Shown here: in pieces, positions 31,690-43,974 of the stretch
Numbering within the stretch: the first letter of the stretch is position 1
How the letters are laid out: each line of letters starts with the position of its first letter
From: Notospermus geniculatus
Taxonomy: Eukaryota; Nemertea; Pilidiophora; Heteronemertea; Lineidae
Assembly (NCBI GenBank): GCA_002633025.1
Contig: NMRB01001442.1
Coordinates: 8,087 to 72,086, forward strand
Direction: 5' to 3'
DNA: 64,000 nt
Notes under the pieces: model-generated
Told to the model about the DNA's origin: nothing
Database searches by the model: none
The model's input: only the letters and a program-made list of their open reading frames with translations
Position numbers and translations under genes: made by a program

Positions 31690-33590
31690 CCAAAACACAA
31701 CGCCCACTGTGAAATTCGAGGCCGCTAAACTTCGTAACGCAATACAAACTTGTATAAACTTGTCGCCCCTCTCCAAACAGGCAGAGTTTGTTGATTTTGT
31801 CATGTAGTCTGATGGGAAATTTATTGACACAAACATGAATGTTATTTGATCTGATTAATCACCTGGTTGTACTCATCATATCTGATGACCAGGTAACATC
31901 CCTAACCCCCAGTTGTAAAAATTATCCTTCCCCATGTTTGTTTATTTCGATTTCTAAATAAACTACGATACGGTTATTTTCCCTGTAATTATGACTGTTG
32001 ACCGTTCGTCGCTCGCTGGAGGTGATGCCAGCAGGAACCGCCTGCGGCTTTTGGTTAAGGATAGAAATACGCCAATATCGATTTCAATGCGGCCAAATGG
32101 ATTTCTGTCGTAAATACCGCCTGTCTCGTGTTTTTGACCAAATACAAGGTCACCGGAGCATGCAGACACACCTCGCCTCGTCGAAATCAATCTCTCCCAC
32201 GCGACTCAGCGTCTTTTTCTTGTCTCCCGGCAATGACGTCATCACAAGTCCGGCAGTCGCCGATCCCGTCATATATCTCAATGTTTAGGAAGGATTTTCA
32301 ACATGATGTCAAGCATGTTTCTTGAAAATGACACCAACTTGTGGAGCGTCGGGTCTAAGTAAACCAATACTGGCGTCTTGCAATGCTGCAAATTCAATGC
32401 AAATAGGCTCTAACTACATTTATCGCTAGTTTACGGGACACATCTGACACTGATCGAAAAACACTGCCTTTTCAATCAAATTCTGTTCAACGAAATCTAG
32501 GACAAAACGAAGCCCCTCTTTCAAAATTTACCACCAACTCAGTCTCCTAACTGTTCAATTTCATTTCAAATGAACACGGAATCTTCTTTTCCACCTCATT
32601 TAACAGTAACATTGCACATTTTCCCTCTGACACCACCTAAAGAAGGAAGCTGTTTTTTCTGCCTCTCATTGCCGACATGCAAAGGACTGCTCTATAATCG
32701 TTGAAAAAATCCTCCCTGGCTTTTAAATACTTCAAGTGCGGCGAGGTTGTAACACCTAAATTTGATTATCCGCTTTGACTCGATGCAGAGATTGAATTTC
32801 TTCTGCACAAAATAACGAACTCGGTGCGACTAGATCAAAGTGTGAAGAAAGAGTGACATTTTTTGTCAAAATGGCATCGAATTGTCCAGAGACTACGTCA
32901 ACATTGGTGACGCACCTTTCTTGTCTTAGACTTCCGGCTTGGACCAAGGAAAACGGCAAAATGCGCATGCGCGAATTATCCATGGCAATGACCTAATTAC
33001 GAAGTTTGATCTCATCTATAGGATTCATGGAGCAATCTGCCACTCTGGTTTCACAGTGCACCCCACACAATGAGGGGAAACAATGAGAAACAGGAACAAC
33101 GTGGCACGTTACAACGTCACTGAATGTAGGCCATCGATCGGTTCCGTGCACTCTTATAATCAGTCAATCTGACGACAGCAACATTAAACCCGTCTGCAGC
33201 GTGTTTTCACGTCAGTTGATCAGACGGTAAACAACATTCCAACACTTCTATTTTCAAATTAAAACTCAACAAAGTTAAAATCGCAGAAAAATCACTTATT
33301 TTCGATATACCAAATTTCCCAGGGGTCCATGCGTCCAGGTTTAGAAATTAGCCACCGGTCGTTTGTCATTCAATCAAGTAATCCCCGTCCCCGGGTATCC
33401 AACTAAGTCAATTTCCATCAAACCTTATACTAATGGGATTTAATATACGTGTAAACAACGTACGGTATATTATTATTGTATATTTCAACGCAGAAGGTAG
33501 ACTCCCCGGTGACGGACGGCCCTACATTCGTTTTTCAAGCCGCCGATAGTTCCCGAAAAAGTAATCCCGTTGTTTTAATATAATCATACA
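31690..33590. other. Gene-free stretch, no recognised feature
   Basis: About 1.9 kb of ordinary-composition sequence. No spliceable coding frame, tRNA or clear repeat was seen. Short open frames are isolated and lack splice-site or codon support. Confidence 0.5.
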
Positions 33591-33601
33591 CTGAATCTGG
33601 A

Positions 33602-33830
33602 ACATGGCTGAGGGTGATTTGCGAAACGGAACGAAGCGAACCATACGCTTTTGATTTATTGATTAACAAACAAAAAGGAAGAAAATCGCGTCGTTTATGC
33701 ACTGTGAATACATATATCTTCAAACCAATGCCAACGGGGCGACAACATTCTATTCCGCTGAATTTTTTAATACCCTACAAACTTTATTTCTCGTTCCGTT
33801 CCGTTCCGCAAATTACCATTGACCATGAAC
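33602..33830. mobile_element. Imperfect foldback, GATTTGCGAAACGGAACG arms
   Basis: GGTGATTTGCGAAACGGAACG is inverted at 33787-33817 (CGTTCCGTTCCGTTCCGC-AAATTACC). Outer flanks pair weakly (CATGGCTGA / GACCATGAACATG). It is non-coding. Confidence 0.55.
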
Positions 33831-34149
33831 ATGTCCCTGAAGCTGACATCAGCCGTCGATTCGTATCTCCTCACATCGATCAGTTTATTAGGAACTGTCA
33901 TCAGTATGTAAATGTGGCAAGTTTTGCAATGAATGACCTTGGCTAACTAGAATTTTCAGTGCTCTAAATGTAATGGCGCCGCGCGAAAATGTGATAAAAT
34001 CACTGATGCAATACTGTGGGACGTCGTCAAACACCATCTTTTAGTTTTGACATCAGTAAATTTCAGCAAAGTAGGGGTACGTCACCCTCTTCCCTTGAAA
34101 AACAAAAAGGTGTGACCTATGGGCGGTATATTCCGCCAAAAAACCTGAT

Positions 34150-34199
34150 CGACCTGAGCAAAAATAGATAAGCGAGCGATCTATTTTTGACCTGAGCAA
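34150..34199. repeat. Direct GACCTGAGCAA repeats enclosing an AAAAATAGAT palindrome
   Basis: GACCTGAGCAAAAATAGATA…ATCTATTTTTGACCTGAGCAA: the word AAAAATAGAT is inverted across 15 bases and flanked by an identical 11-mer. The same inverted pair (CAAAAATAGATTATCTATTTTTGG) occurs at 38811-38834. These could be paired MEF2-like sites or remnants of a small hairpin element. Confidence 0.5.
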
Positions 34200-36400
34200 T
34201 CAACGAAGATGAACGAAAACTTTCTTACTTACGCGTTCAGCGTCGAAAGAAAGAAGGCGCCATCTTTTTTTCTTGCAAGGCACTCCGTTCCAGTTTCCTT
34301 GCGTTTTTTCAGCACCACTGTTGACCGTTCACCACACACCACGTGTCATTTTGTCCTTATTTGTAACACGGTGTCGGCAGTCTCGAGGGTGTCTGTCGGT
34401 GACGCGTTCACTCCGCAATAATCTTCAACACCAATGTCAACAATGCGATTACTCCAGGCAAGCAGCCGACAAACATCTCAGACAAGAAAAGAATTTCACT
34501 AATTATGTTGTACATAAACCGCGAGGCGGTAATTTTCTTGATTTTCATAACGCCAGGTTTTTCTGCTCATAGCCGGAAGGTACGATGGGAGTGCTCGTAA
34601 TATTGACCAATCAGAAACGCTGCTTTCTGTTTTTCCGGCGCAGATGCTGATTATTGGTTAATCAACACGATCAATGGCAAGGTCAAGACGTGTTGTTTCT
34701 CACGATGTGTGTGATTGGATTTTATGCGAAATTGCGACAAGAAACGAAGCCATTTTGTTGAAAGTTTCGTCACCAAACATACAAAAAACTGCTCCGAACT
34801 CTGCAACAGAATTCATCACACCGCCTCCGCCTGATGCACAGTAAAAAGCGGTCCACCTTACACATCAACACGGAAAAAACATCCTTCGGTGCCCAACGCC
34901 TAATTTAGAGTCATGCCTATGCAACACCTACACTGAAAAGGGAGTCCACGCCAGTACCGTCCAACCCTTATCTTTGAGGCCTATTACGTGAACGATTGCC
35001 TATTGTAAATGCCAGTACAGGTTTACGTAACCCCTATTATTTCGGCCCACGGACTGTGTAGGACTCATTAGATTGTACAGCCAGTATAGGAAGACAGTAT
35101 TGCCCATGACTCCCTCTATGTCACAAGCCAAAAATTACGTGGGAGGATTGCATTTAATTCATGTACCACCGACAGACGGCGCTAAACGTGCTGTTGCTGA
35201 AAATGCTGCAGTAATGAGTTGATAACTTTCCGTTCCCGTCGCGAAGCAACTTGCAATTCGAACAATCAAGCGACTACCAAGAAATTGGCTACCATCAGGT
35301 TGATTACAGTTATCAAATTCAGTAATATAGAACTTATGATCGGTCATTATCCAAAGAAAACTAACCACGTAGGAGACGCAACGCCCGAATACCGACACGT
35401 ACCGGAAATGACGCAGCGAAAATGGGAGAGCGGTCATTTGGGTTTTGCTCGGCTTCCGATTGGTGTTTTTACCCGCTGTTCAAATTGTTTTCATTGGCGG
35501 TAAATGCAGCGACGATCGTGTCCCACAGGACGTGAATGCAGGTATTTAAGCCCTTCCTGGGGAGACATGGAAGCGATCGACAGCCATGACTGCTGTTTGT
35601 CCGGTCCGTTGCATTGTGGGATTGATGCTGCGGCAGTTACACGGGCAGACGGACAGGAGTCTGACTGTGCCCTGTCGGCGGAAATTCAACTACTTCCGCA
35701 TTTTCGATTGTTCCGAAACTGATTTCGTGTCGTGAGCATGGTCAGCGTGGTGTTCCACATCTTGATTGCCACTAAGGGCGTAGTCTCGCTCATCCAGCCG
35801 TAGTTGCGAATCTGAATAATCGCGCGCAACAGGGCGGAACAAAAGGGCTGCAGTGGCTGCGCGAGACTACCGACCGATGACTGGGATGAAGATTATCTGC
35901 TCACGAACCGATTTCCCCGTCACCATGGGGACAAGGGTTAAGGATAAGACCCATCTCATCGTATCTTGGCATAAAAGCTTTCTGGGAGAGAATTATTGGG
36001 CAATAACAATGAATCAAGAGATCATCTAGGAGATCATTTTAGCAGATCAAAATGGCGGCGACCTCCTCCTCACAATGGCAGACGATACTTGATAGGGAGA
36101 AACACAAGAAGATAAACAAAACGACGCTGTGGCAATAACAGACGTACATGTACATGTTCATTCGGTTGTTGATTTCTATCGGATGCACATATGTATATAG
36201 AACGATCATGATCGTAGCATGGGCTTTTTCTACGCTCATAACAACACCAAAGATTGCTCGGCAACGAGATAGGGGTCGATGTAAAAAGAAGATTTCTAAC
36301 AGTGGCATTGAAACGAAAATATCATGCAAAGCCCCTGCACGTGATAGGGCCGCAGTCCTTGTGTTGTGCACATGCTTCGGACGAATCTGCCCGGCATTCG
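34200..36400. other. Gene-free stretch, no recognised feature
   Basis: 2.2 kb without a convincing exon or repeat. A TATA-like word (GGTATTTAAGCCC, 35541) stands alone. ATCATGATCG-type palindromes near 36205 are short. Confidence 0.45.
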
Positions 36401-36407
36401 GCGTCCT

Positions 36408-36656
36408 ATAGACCCTTCTCAAATAGACGTGAACGACAAAGATCTGCGCACTTCCGCCGAAATCTCAACCACAACCTCGATCTGAAACTGAATAACGTAA
36501 CGCAGACAACCCCACGACAGTGACGTCGAAGACGTTACGTCAGAGTCGACCATTGCTGAATGGCTGATGGCGTCACGTCAGCTCGTTTCAGATCGAGGTT
36601 CTGGTTGAGATTTCGGCGGAAGTGCACAGATCTGCGAATTTGGGAATGGTCTATTC
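36408..36656. mobile_element. About 250-bp foldback MITE
   Basis: AGATCTGCGCACTTCCGCCG…AAATCTCAACCACAACCTCGATC pairs with GATCGAGGTTCTGGTTGAG…CGGCGGAAGTGCACAGATCT. The outer ends CTATAGACCCTTCTC / GGAATGGTCTATTCCC also correspond. The loop holds two ACGTCA/TGACGT words. It is non-coding. Confidence 0.85.
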
Positions 36657-37140
36657 CCACCATAATGTAGGCCCATCCTCCTTATGCACAAGTCTGAACT
36701 GGTTGAAATTGACAGTCTTATCGGCTGCTTTACGTAACATAATGTCTCGGTGAGCGATATGACGTTTATCCTGCCGTGTATCGACAATTTGGTCCCACTT
36801 ATCAACTGCTCGTCATTTCCCTAATAGATCCGACTCAATATCAGTCATAAAGAAACCAAAAACTTCCCAAGCCCAGCATCTACTATAAAACTTTTATCGA
36901 CTTTATGAAAAGCGATACCGCACCGAAATCTGATGTTTTTTTAGAATAATCGGCATCGCGAGCATTCAGGCTCTCCACCAAGATTCCCCGGGTTAATCCC
37001 CGGCATAACTTTCCTTTAATGATCAGAAAGTTCGCTTTCATAAAGACAACATCACAGGCGTACCTTCGTTGAACCTGCTGAGCGCGACTGATGTGATATT
37101 TTCGCCCCATGCTTCATCATTTTGTTTTCCCTTCTGATAG

Positions 37141-37340
37141 ACTGGTTCCAGAACTCACCGGTAGGTTAAATAATGAGATATGTAGCGCCTGTCGTCCATT
37201 ATCACGCGATCCGAAGACAAACACTTTGATTGGTTCAAAAACGTTGACTAGTGCTCCTTTGTTGATCAATCAGCGCGTTGGAAATCACAGGCGCTACCGA
37301 TCTCAGTTTTTAATTGTACCGGTGAGATCGGGAACCAGTC
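37141..37340. mobile_element. GATCTCACCG-family MITE, copy 2
   Basis: ACTGGTTCCAGAACTCACCGGTAGG and the inverted ACCGGTGAGATCGGGAACCAGT bound 200 bases. Inner arms GTAGCGCCTGTCGTCC / CACAGGCGCTACC pair. The interior resembles copy 3 (51901-52160). Confidence 0.82.
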
Positions 37341-37914
37341 AAGAAGAACGTCATTTTGACTGTTTCCTAATTTTGCCGCCAGGGGAATCGGGTATATATT
37401 GGCAGCCATCTTGGCGAATTCTGCCCTCAGCCTGCCGCTTGGAGGTGGGCAGCCACCGTGGCAAGATATCTGTACTTCAACCTCTGCAGCGCCACTTACG
37501 ACCAAAAGGTGAAACAAACATGGCGGAATATGATCGTGACAAATGCACTTTCGACAGGTGACAGTGAAAACGAATAAAATCAAGCTATAAGCAGATTATT
37601 TGCTGCTGTTGCAAATTTGTTCCGAAAGAATTTTGTTTATGAAAGGGGAAGGCAAACTAAATCAGGATTGTCGGCAAGCTTTGTCCTGTACATCATCTTA
37701 TTTCTTTTGCTTAGGAGAATCTTTTCTCGCAGACGAGGTGGGAAAAAGTCCACAGAGAAAAAACGAAGACCGGAAACTTCGGATTTTGCTCCGTGCCTGT
37801 TTCGGAAATTGTCGGAACTCCTCGTGTTTTTCATCGCTTCAATCGATTATGAAGATGAAATTACCAAAACGGCTGTCATCTTAGTACTGCCCTCCCACTA
37901 AGTCATGAGTTGAT

Positions 37915-38045
37915 ACTAACAGGTGTGACAGGAAGATAAGTCCTCCTAGAATTTAGTCCAGTTTTATTTTTCAACGAGGGATAAGGAATGACGAGAGAGA
38001 CCATGACCGTTCGATTACAACCTCAGGCAGTAGCAGAATATAGTA
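37915..38045 (+). repeat. Dispersed repeat (GAGAGACCATGACC family), weak copy 3
   Basis: AGGTGTGACAGGAAGATAAG…ACGAGAGAGACCATGACCGTTCG…AGTAGCAGAATA follows the order of words in 4380-4515 with more divergence. Confidence 0.4.
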
Positions 38046-38839
38046 ACTCTGACTTAAATTCCTAGGACTACCATTCCTTCCACACAGGCCCGCTGCTGTT
38101 GTGCAAGATGGCGGAATTCAGACGCGAATTGCATCATGGGATACTGACGTCAGCGGAATCATCAACCTCCCTTAGCCTCGGCTCCAGGATTATGTCTGTT
38201 TCACGGAATTCGTGTTATATTTCAAATCAAAGTTAATGTTTCAATTTTTTTAAATGTTGTCCTTGAGGGGGGGCGATGCCAAGAAACCTTTGATGAGGTG
38301 AAGGGAACTACTACAAGGTCACGTGTTTTGAGACCCCTTTCAAAGAGACAAAAAGTAACCGAAAATCAAAACCACATCACAAACAAACAGCGCGGATTAC
38401 AAAAGAATTCAATTCAGCGATTTTGAATTTAAGAAAAACAAAAAAAAAAACTTTGATTTCATGACTGCAACTGACAAATGAAGTTGTTTGAATCTACTGA
38501 CTGGAAAAACTGACATCGCTAGCAACTGATTAAAAACAAAATAACATCGAGTGAGTTTAGTTCCTCGATGATGACTTGTGTAAGTGGATTAAGGTTTTGT
38601 GTACGAATGTCTTGACGTTGCGGCAATGACTTGGAACGAAGTTGAGATGCAGTTTTTACCGATTCCGAAGATTCCCGAAGGATGCCGACGTCACACTATC
38701 GATATCAGCCTCGCTCTGAGTCACACCCCCTGCGGAGGTTGCGCGTAATCATCTACACCATTGGACCTTCGTCACTGACGTCATTGCCGCGGTATGATAG
38801 GTCGTAGCAAAAATAGATTATCTATTTTTGGTCATAGCT

Positions 38840-40340
38840 AGTTGTTTTTAACATTTTTTGACTCAGTTACTTGAAACGTTTTTTTAAAGCTGCTTACAAT
38901 CATCTTAAGAGGTCAGTGACATGTCGTTGACTTTGCTGCGAGGGCCCTGACAGAGGGAAATATTTCTGCAATGGGTTGCCCGTTGGTAAACAAAACGTAC
39001 AAAGGACACGGTGGGATCAAATTGTGGAACGGGAACAATAAGCGCCGACGAAACGAAACCCGAGCAGACCCAACCAGCGGATGAAGAACAAAATAACAGT
39101 TAAGATGAAGAATGCATAATTAACGTATGTGCCAGCATCTTCTATTGTCAAACGGAGTTTCATCCGATTCTTCTCTCGTCGGTTTATCGTACCTGACAGG
39201 CGGGAAAATCGGCTATCGGATCAACCCGGAGGTCTTGTCAATGACATGTAAATTGTTAATGCGCTTTGTCAACCGGGTGAAAAAAAAGTTGGCGGTCAAA
39301 TAATGGCCGCTTCTTGATGAGATTACCAGCACGTTGAATTTCTCAGTGTTTATCAGATTTGATGCTTACCTTGCATTCCATCATAAAATGGTCTGTAGAT
39401 TACATTTGACCTGTGAAAAAAACAATGCTGAATTAGCAGATGTTGGCATCTTGTACGCACACAGATCGATATAAAATTCTTGGGATCAAATAATCATTCG
39501 GAACGCCTCGGCTTTTTGCCACGTTCCAAGTACGTCTTACTATAAAGTCTCGTGTGTGAGACCAAACTGCGTAGGTGGCAGCACAGTCGCTGAGTGATTC
39601 TGTAGCATCATGGCGGACGGGGCGCCATCTTGGTTGTGGTAACCTCGCATGCGTGGCTCTTGGCCAGACATGACCGCAAGTCTGCCCACTGGAACCCTGA
39701 TTTGAGCAAGCTGTCATATTTTAGGGCCTAAAACAAGGACACCAGGCCTTCCTCTCTGCGATGATTCCCCATCCTCCGACCCATCCCAACCCCTACCCCC
39801 ACATCCACCCCCGCCGTTTCCCTGGCGCTGTAAGGCTAAGCTCAAAAATTTGTTAGTAATTGGTGTCAATACCTTATAAAGTTTTTACAATACGTCAACC
39901 ACAAACCATCTGGCGGAAAATTTAACAAGTGCGAGGTGTCATATATGACAGAAATTCTCCATTTTTCGTGGGATGCTTTAATGATAAATGAAGTGAATGA
40001 CGGACGGAAGTTTTTTGACGAGTCAGAAGTTGGCACCTGATTAAAGGGTCATAACTTATACATTCTGGATTCTTCTAACTTCTCACAGTGTCACCGTCAA
40101 TTAGTATGATGAGTGCGATGAACCACGCGGCAACTTTTTAACAAATTTCATCATCTTTTGTTGTTGATTCTTAAAAGTATGAATTGAGGCACACCGCGAA
40201 GTATGAGCGAAAAATAATGATAATCGTTATGTTACAATATTCTTAAGCGGTACACACATTATTGGACAAAATGGGGCCCAAATGGGGGTCGCGTGCTTCT
40301 GGCATGATGGGTAGAAGAAAAAGTGGCAATAATATTGCCC
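38840..40340. other. Gene-free stretch, no recognised feature
   Basis: About 1.5 kb without coding signal. It includes a C-rich patch (39770-39830). No repeat family was recognised. Confidence 0.45.
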
Positions 40341-40344
40341 ATTT

Positions 40345-40376
40345 TGATCAATATTATTGTACAATAATATTGATCA
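40345..40376. repeat. 32-bp perfect palindrome
   Basis: TGATCAATATTATTGT is followed immediately by its exact reverse complement, with no spacer, 4 bases before the SINE-type segment at 40380. Confidence 0.95.
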
Positions 40377-40379
40377 TGT

Positions 40380-40705
40380 ATGGGCCGCTTTATACAGCGC
40401 TTTTTTGCTGTAATAAGACTAGAAGCGTTTCACAATATTACCCTGTGGGTCGTATTTTAGAACGTTCAACGTTCTAAAACCGAGAACAATAGATTTAAGG
40501 TGGACCTTAATGTTAAGGAACGTTCTAAAATACGGCTCCCAGTCACTCCGCTGAGAAACCTTTCTGTGGAACTCAAGGAGCTCATTCAGTTCTCATTTGA
40601 TTCTTTAAGATCAGTTGAGGATATGAGGTGGCGACTCGGCCGAGTATCGAACCCACGGCCTCTATGACTAGAGTCCGCCGCTAAACCACTGCGCCACCCC
40701 GCCCG
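40380..40705 (-). repeat. SINE copy 2 (AGCGCTTT tail) interrupted by a MITE
   Basis: GCTTTATACAGCGCTTTTTTGC…GAAGCGTTTCACAATATTA starts the tail. The body CTGAGAAACCTTTCTGTGGAACTCAAG and a minus-strand tRNA-like head ending at TAAACCACTGCGCCACC follow. The hairpin MITE 40446-40540 splits the tail from the body. The order matches 18580-18740 apart from the insertion. Confidence 0.75.
40446..40540. mobile_element. Hairpin MITE, CGTATTTTAGAACGTT termini, copy 2 (internally deleted)
   Basis: It shares AGAACAATAGATTTAAGGTG and GAACGTTCTAAAATAC with 15958-16068. The left arm is shortened to CGTATTTTAGAACGTTCAAC, consistent with an internal deletion after insertion into the SINE. Confidence 0.85.
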
Positions 40706-41114
40706 CCCGTCAAAATATTCCCTGCAAAACTGTCGGACATTCCTCTCGCACCTGCAGCCGCGTTAAGTAACCTCATCGACCTACTTCCGGTCCTTTGATA
40801 CACTAATGAGACGTCATTGACAGGTATAAATCTACGCGGAGAAAATTAGTCCCTCTGTGGACGTCATTACTGGTCGTCACATGACAACAGACGATGACAC
40901 CTCGACCTGTCTGCCCTCTCCGGGTTTTTCTGACACGACCATCGCATCAGGGAAATGTTCCACTAAAAGCCAATTTTACCCAACCTGGGTAACGGATGTC
41001 GTCAGGATACTGACTCCCAAGTGAGTGCGAAGAAACTGTTTGCAACATTGGTCAGCTGGCGAGTGCCGTCGAGAGCGAGGTTGAGATGTCCGCAATTTAC
41101 GGACCAATAAGTCG

Positions 41115-41233
41115 AGAGTTTTCGCCAAGCCCCCGAAACGCCATTGACGCCAACGCCAATCCCTTGTTCGATTTCGCGAGGAAAGCACTGAACAAAATGA
41201 TAGACGTTCACGTTGGCATTTCCGGGGGCTTCA
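41115..41233. mobile_element. Hairpin element with AAGCCCCCGAAACGCC arms, copy 2
   Basis: GAGTTTTCGCCAAGCCCCC…GAAACGCCATTGACGCCAAC pairs with GTTGGCATTTCCGGGGGCTTC. It has the same arms as 14786-14889. Confidence 0.78.
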
Positions 41234-41969
41234 AAGTTTATGTGGTAGGCCCAATTTTGCATCTACTGTGTTGCGGTCATCGCCGATCCGATGCCTGATG
41301 ATCGCAATGCACCGCACTATCTGCGGAAACAACCGCAACGGTAGTGAACGTAAGCAAAGGAACAAACCGCCATTTCACCGATATGTAAAATGTGCATACA
41401 TGTAGTTATTTTCATGATGAAGGGCGACATCGTGAAAATAAATTAGACCCAAAGGGGTTAAAAAAAGAACCGTCATTCTGTCATTCCGGATCTAATCCTA
41501 CTTTTCCTGGAAGAGGGTGAGATTCTCAGGAATCTCCTTACAGGTAATAATGACATGAATGATTAAACCAATGGAATCATCAATGTGCAAATGAGACTAA
41601 TGCGGCGCGGTGCGTGACGGTGCAACCTCGCCACCAGGCCGTTCTCACGGCGACCCGGAACGCCCTGTTGCCGAGGTCGACCGCCCGAGAGTCATTTGGA
41701 GCAGTTGCTTCAATTTCGCATCACTTTGATGTCTTGAAATATATAACATCCTTTATCGGGGGAATTAATCTTGTTTACTGTCATCGGTTCGGGTTGTTGA
41801 TTTCAAGATGGGTCGTGATTTATTCTTGAAACTGACAAACAAGATGTTCTGATTGAATGTGATACGCCTCCGTTTCCAAAACCTCATAATTTACTAAATA
41901 AACTTGGATTGGACAATTTGATATTGTTCACGAAAAAAAATTTGTGTTTGAAAAGAAGTTTGTTTGGGT

Positions 41970-42042
41970 TGTCGGAGTGGCGCAGTGGAAAATTCTGACA
42001 CCTGTCACCTCTGGGGGGCCGGGTTCGATTCCCGGGTGGGCC
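41970..42042 (+). repeat. tRNA-derived SINE head
   Basis: GTCGGAGTGGCGCAGTGGAAA (A box) and GCCGGGTTCGATTCCCGGG (B box with intact T-arm) are spaced as in a tRNA. The acceptor stem does not close and the anticodon arm is not canonical, so it is a SINE head. SINE-like sequence continues to about 42125. Confidence 0.7.
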
Positions 42043-42129
42043 TGGTACTCATGTGATAGAGAGGGCGACTCGCTGTCTCTGACAAACACAGGGTTCCCTC
42101 TAGGTGGCCCCGGTTTTCTTCTACATTAC

Positions 42130-43085
42130 ATACAAACACCCAATATTGTCTAAAAAGCAAATAAGAAGTGTTTTTCACTGTGTGTTCGTTGAGATACCGC
42201 GTTTGCGGATATCAAGTGGAGGTTAAGCGTGCTGCCCAAGGCCATAAACGAAAACACAGTCGTTCGCAGTCGGCTGAGAACCAGGATATCGAGGTAGCGG
42301 CCCATCAAATCATCCGGGCCGGTAGACGGATTTAAATCAACGGTGTCTTCATCTCCTTTTATTTGCGCGCCGATCCGTGTTGATTTCAATTTGATGGCCG
42401 ACAGCACTCTTGTGAGGTGAGAAAATGGTTTATGATAGAACGCACCTTATTGTCTCCCTGCTATGAGAGTTTTATTGCCAAGATGTCTTCGGAGCACTCT
42501 GTGACTGCTCAGGGGGCCGAATGATCATCAGTTCATTAACACATCGGTATATCTCAGTTCCGGGCACTAAGGAATTGGTGCATCAGCGACTACAACAACG
42601 TAATGGCTGAAAGACAACGAGTGTTTTAAGTTCGTCTGCTATTGGTGAAAAACTGCTTCCAGGAAGAGGTATTTGGGGGAAGGAAGGTAGTACAGCATGA
42701 ATTTAGTCATGGTTCAATTCTTTTTGTAGCTATGCACCCGATTTTTCATCTGATAACTGAGCGAGGACACTCATCGAGGGCGTTTTCGAGGACATTTTGA
42801 TTCCGTTTTGCATGTTTCGTCTATTCTCGACTCATTAACCAAGATTTCTATCGAAACCATAATCACATCCGGNCCACTTGATCGTGAGCCTCGTCCCCAG
42901 GGAGGCTGAGAACTGCCTACTCACCTGGACCGAGGTTGGCGAGTCGGCAAATCATCTAATTCTCGAGAACCACGAGCCGATGATGAGCAACACACGCACT
43001 TATCATTCAATATTGGAGCCGAGGTAGGAGTAATACAAACCTACACGTTTTGTGGGCAATGTTTCTCAAGGGGGCGAGGTTAGTG
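42130..43085. other. Gene-free stretch with no recognised gene
   Basis: No convincing coding exon. A CCTCGTCCCCAGGGAGGC palindrome-like word lies at 42891 and one ambiguous base at 42873. It immediately precedes a TATA-type promoter candidate. Confidence 0.45.
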
Positions 43086-43089
43086 GCGG

Positions 43090-43198
43090 TATAAAACAAT
43101 GTGGTTCCGGTAGCGGGCACTTTCGCAGACGATCGGATAAGAAGAGCTAGAATCAATTCGTGGACGCTGTATTCGGATTTTTCTGAGAAAAAAACAAG
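43090..43198 (+). promoter_or_regulatory. Candidate TATA promoter and untranslated first exon
   Basis: GGCGGTATAAAACA (TATAAAA at 43090-43096) is followed about 30 bases later by GGGCACTTTCGC, a plausible start site near 43120. After about 80 bases comes a strong splice-donor-like AACAAG|GTAGGG (boundary 43198/43199). The short 'exon' has no ATG-initiated frame. No downstream coding exon is in the window, so any gene would continue beyond the right edge or be non-coding. This is inference from spacing alone. Confidence 0.3.
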
Positions 43199-43399
43199 GT
43201 AGGGAAATCTTAGGGATTAAATTTCAGTATGTTGTCTCTCCATTTTAATCCGCCGATTTAAACTTCAATTTAAGTTCATTTTAGATCAAGTTGCCGAATA
43301 CCGGTATTTGACGGTAAATTCGCTTGTTAGGCTACCTTCTTAGTCCAACTGTTACTTTCCTTTTGTATTATTATATGCGATGAGTATGTTTCTCATTAA

Positions 43400-43520
43400 T
43401 CTGGTGAATCGTCATTCCGCCTTGGAAAAAACTCTGATCGTAATATAACGAGGTTAATTACCGCAGCAATTAGGACAGGGTCATTAGTAATCAGTTAGTC
43501 TTTGAAAAATATTAATGACA
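43400..43520. promoter_or_regulatory. Homeodomain-type site cluster
   Basis: GGTTAATTACCG, GCAATTAGG, CATTAGTAATCAG and CATTAATCTGG fall within about 120 bases, 200-300 bases downstream of the candidate promoter. It is non-repetitive. Functional meaning is inferred only. Confidence 0.25.
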
Positions 43521-43635
43521 TTATGTATGGTGTCTCTTTTTCACAGCTCTGCACAAACTAGCGTTTATTACTTACACGAAATAGTTGCAATACACATTTA
43601 CTTTCTTGAAGAGTATTTTAAGCGACTGATACAAG

Positions 43636-43796
43636 TGTAATAGAATCTAATGTCCCCGATATGTGATGTCCCCCAACAATACATTTACGGATTAAGCGGC
43701 ACCATTGAATTGGACTCGAGAGACCAAGACCCTTAATCCTGTGACAAACAATACAGGGGGGCATCAGGAAGACGGGGGTATTAGATTCTATCACAC
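43636..43796. mobile_element. 161-bp MITE, TGTRATAGAATCTAAT termini, complete copy
   Basis: TGTAATAGAATCTAATGTCCCC and the inverted GGGGGTATTAGATTCTATCACA bound the element. Its first ~108 bases match, inverted, the sequence that abuts the assembly gap (50699-50812). Confidence 0.83.
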
Positions 43797-43974
43797 CGGT
43801 CCGGGCGGGCGAGAATGTCAGGTGTAACGTGCCTCGGTGTTCCTATTTCTCAGTGTTCCCCTCATTGTGATGGAGTAGGCCCGCACTGTGAAAAGAGATT
43901 CACAGATCTCCCTGCGTTCTCCAACTGAAGAGTCATGGTCTATCCAGCTGTCTGTTGTACGGAAACACTGAGAT

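Noticed and set aside
41970-42042. Possible functional tRNA
   Set aside because: The T arm is good but the acceptor stem does not pair and the anticodon stem is absent, so it is a SINE head.
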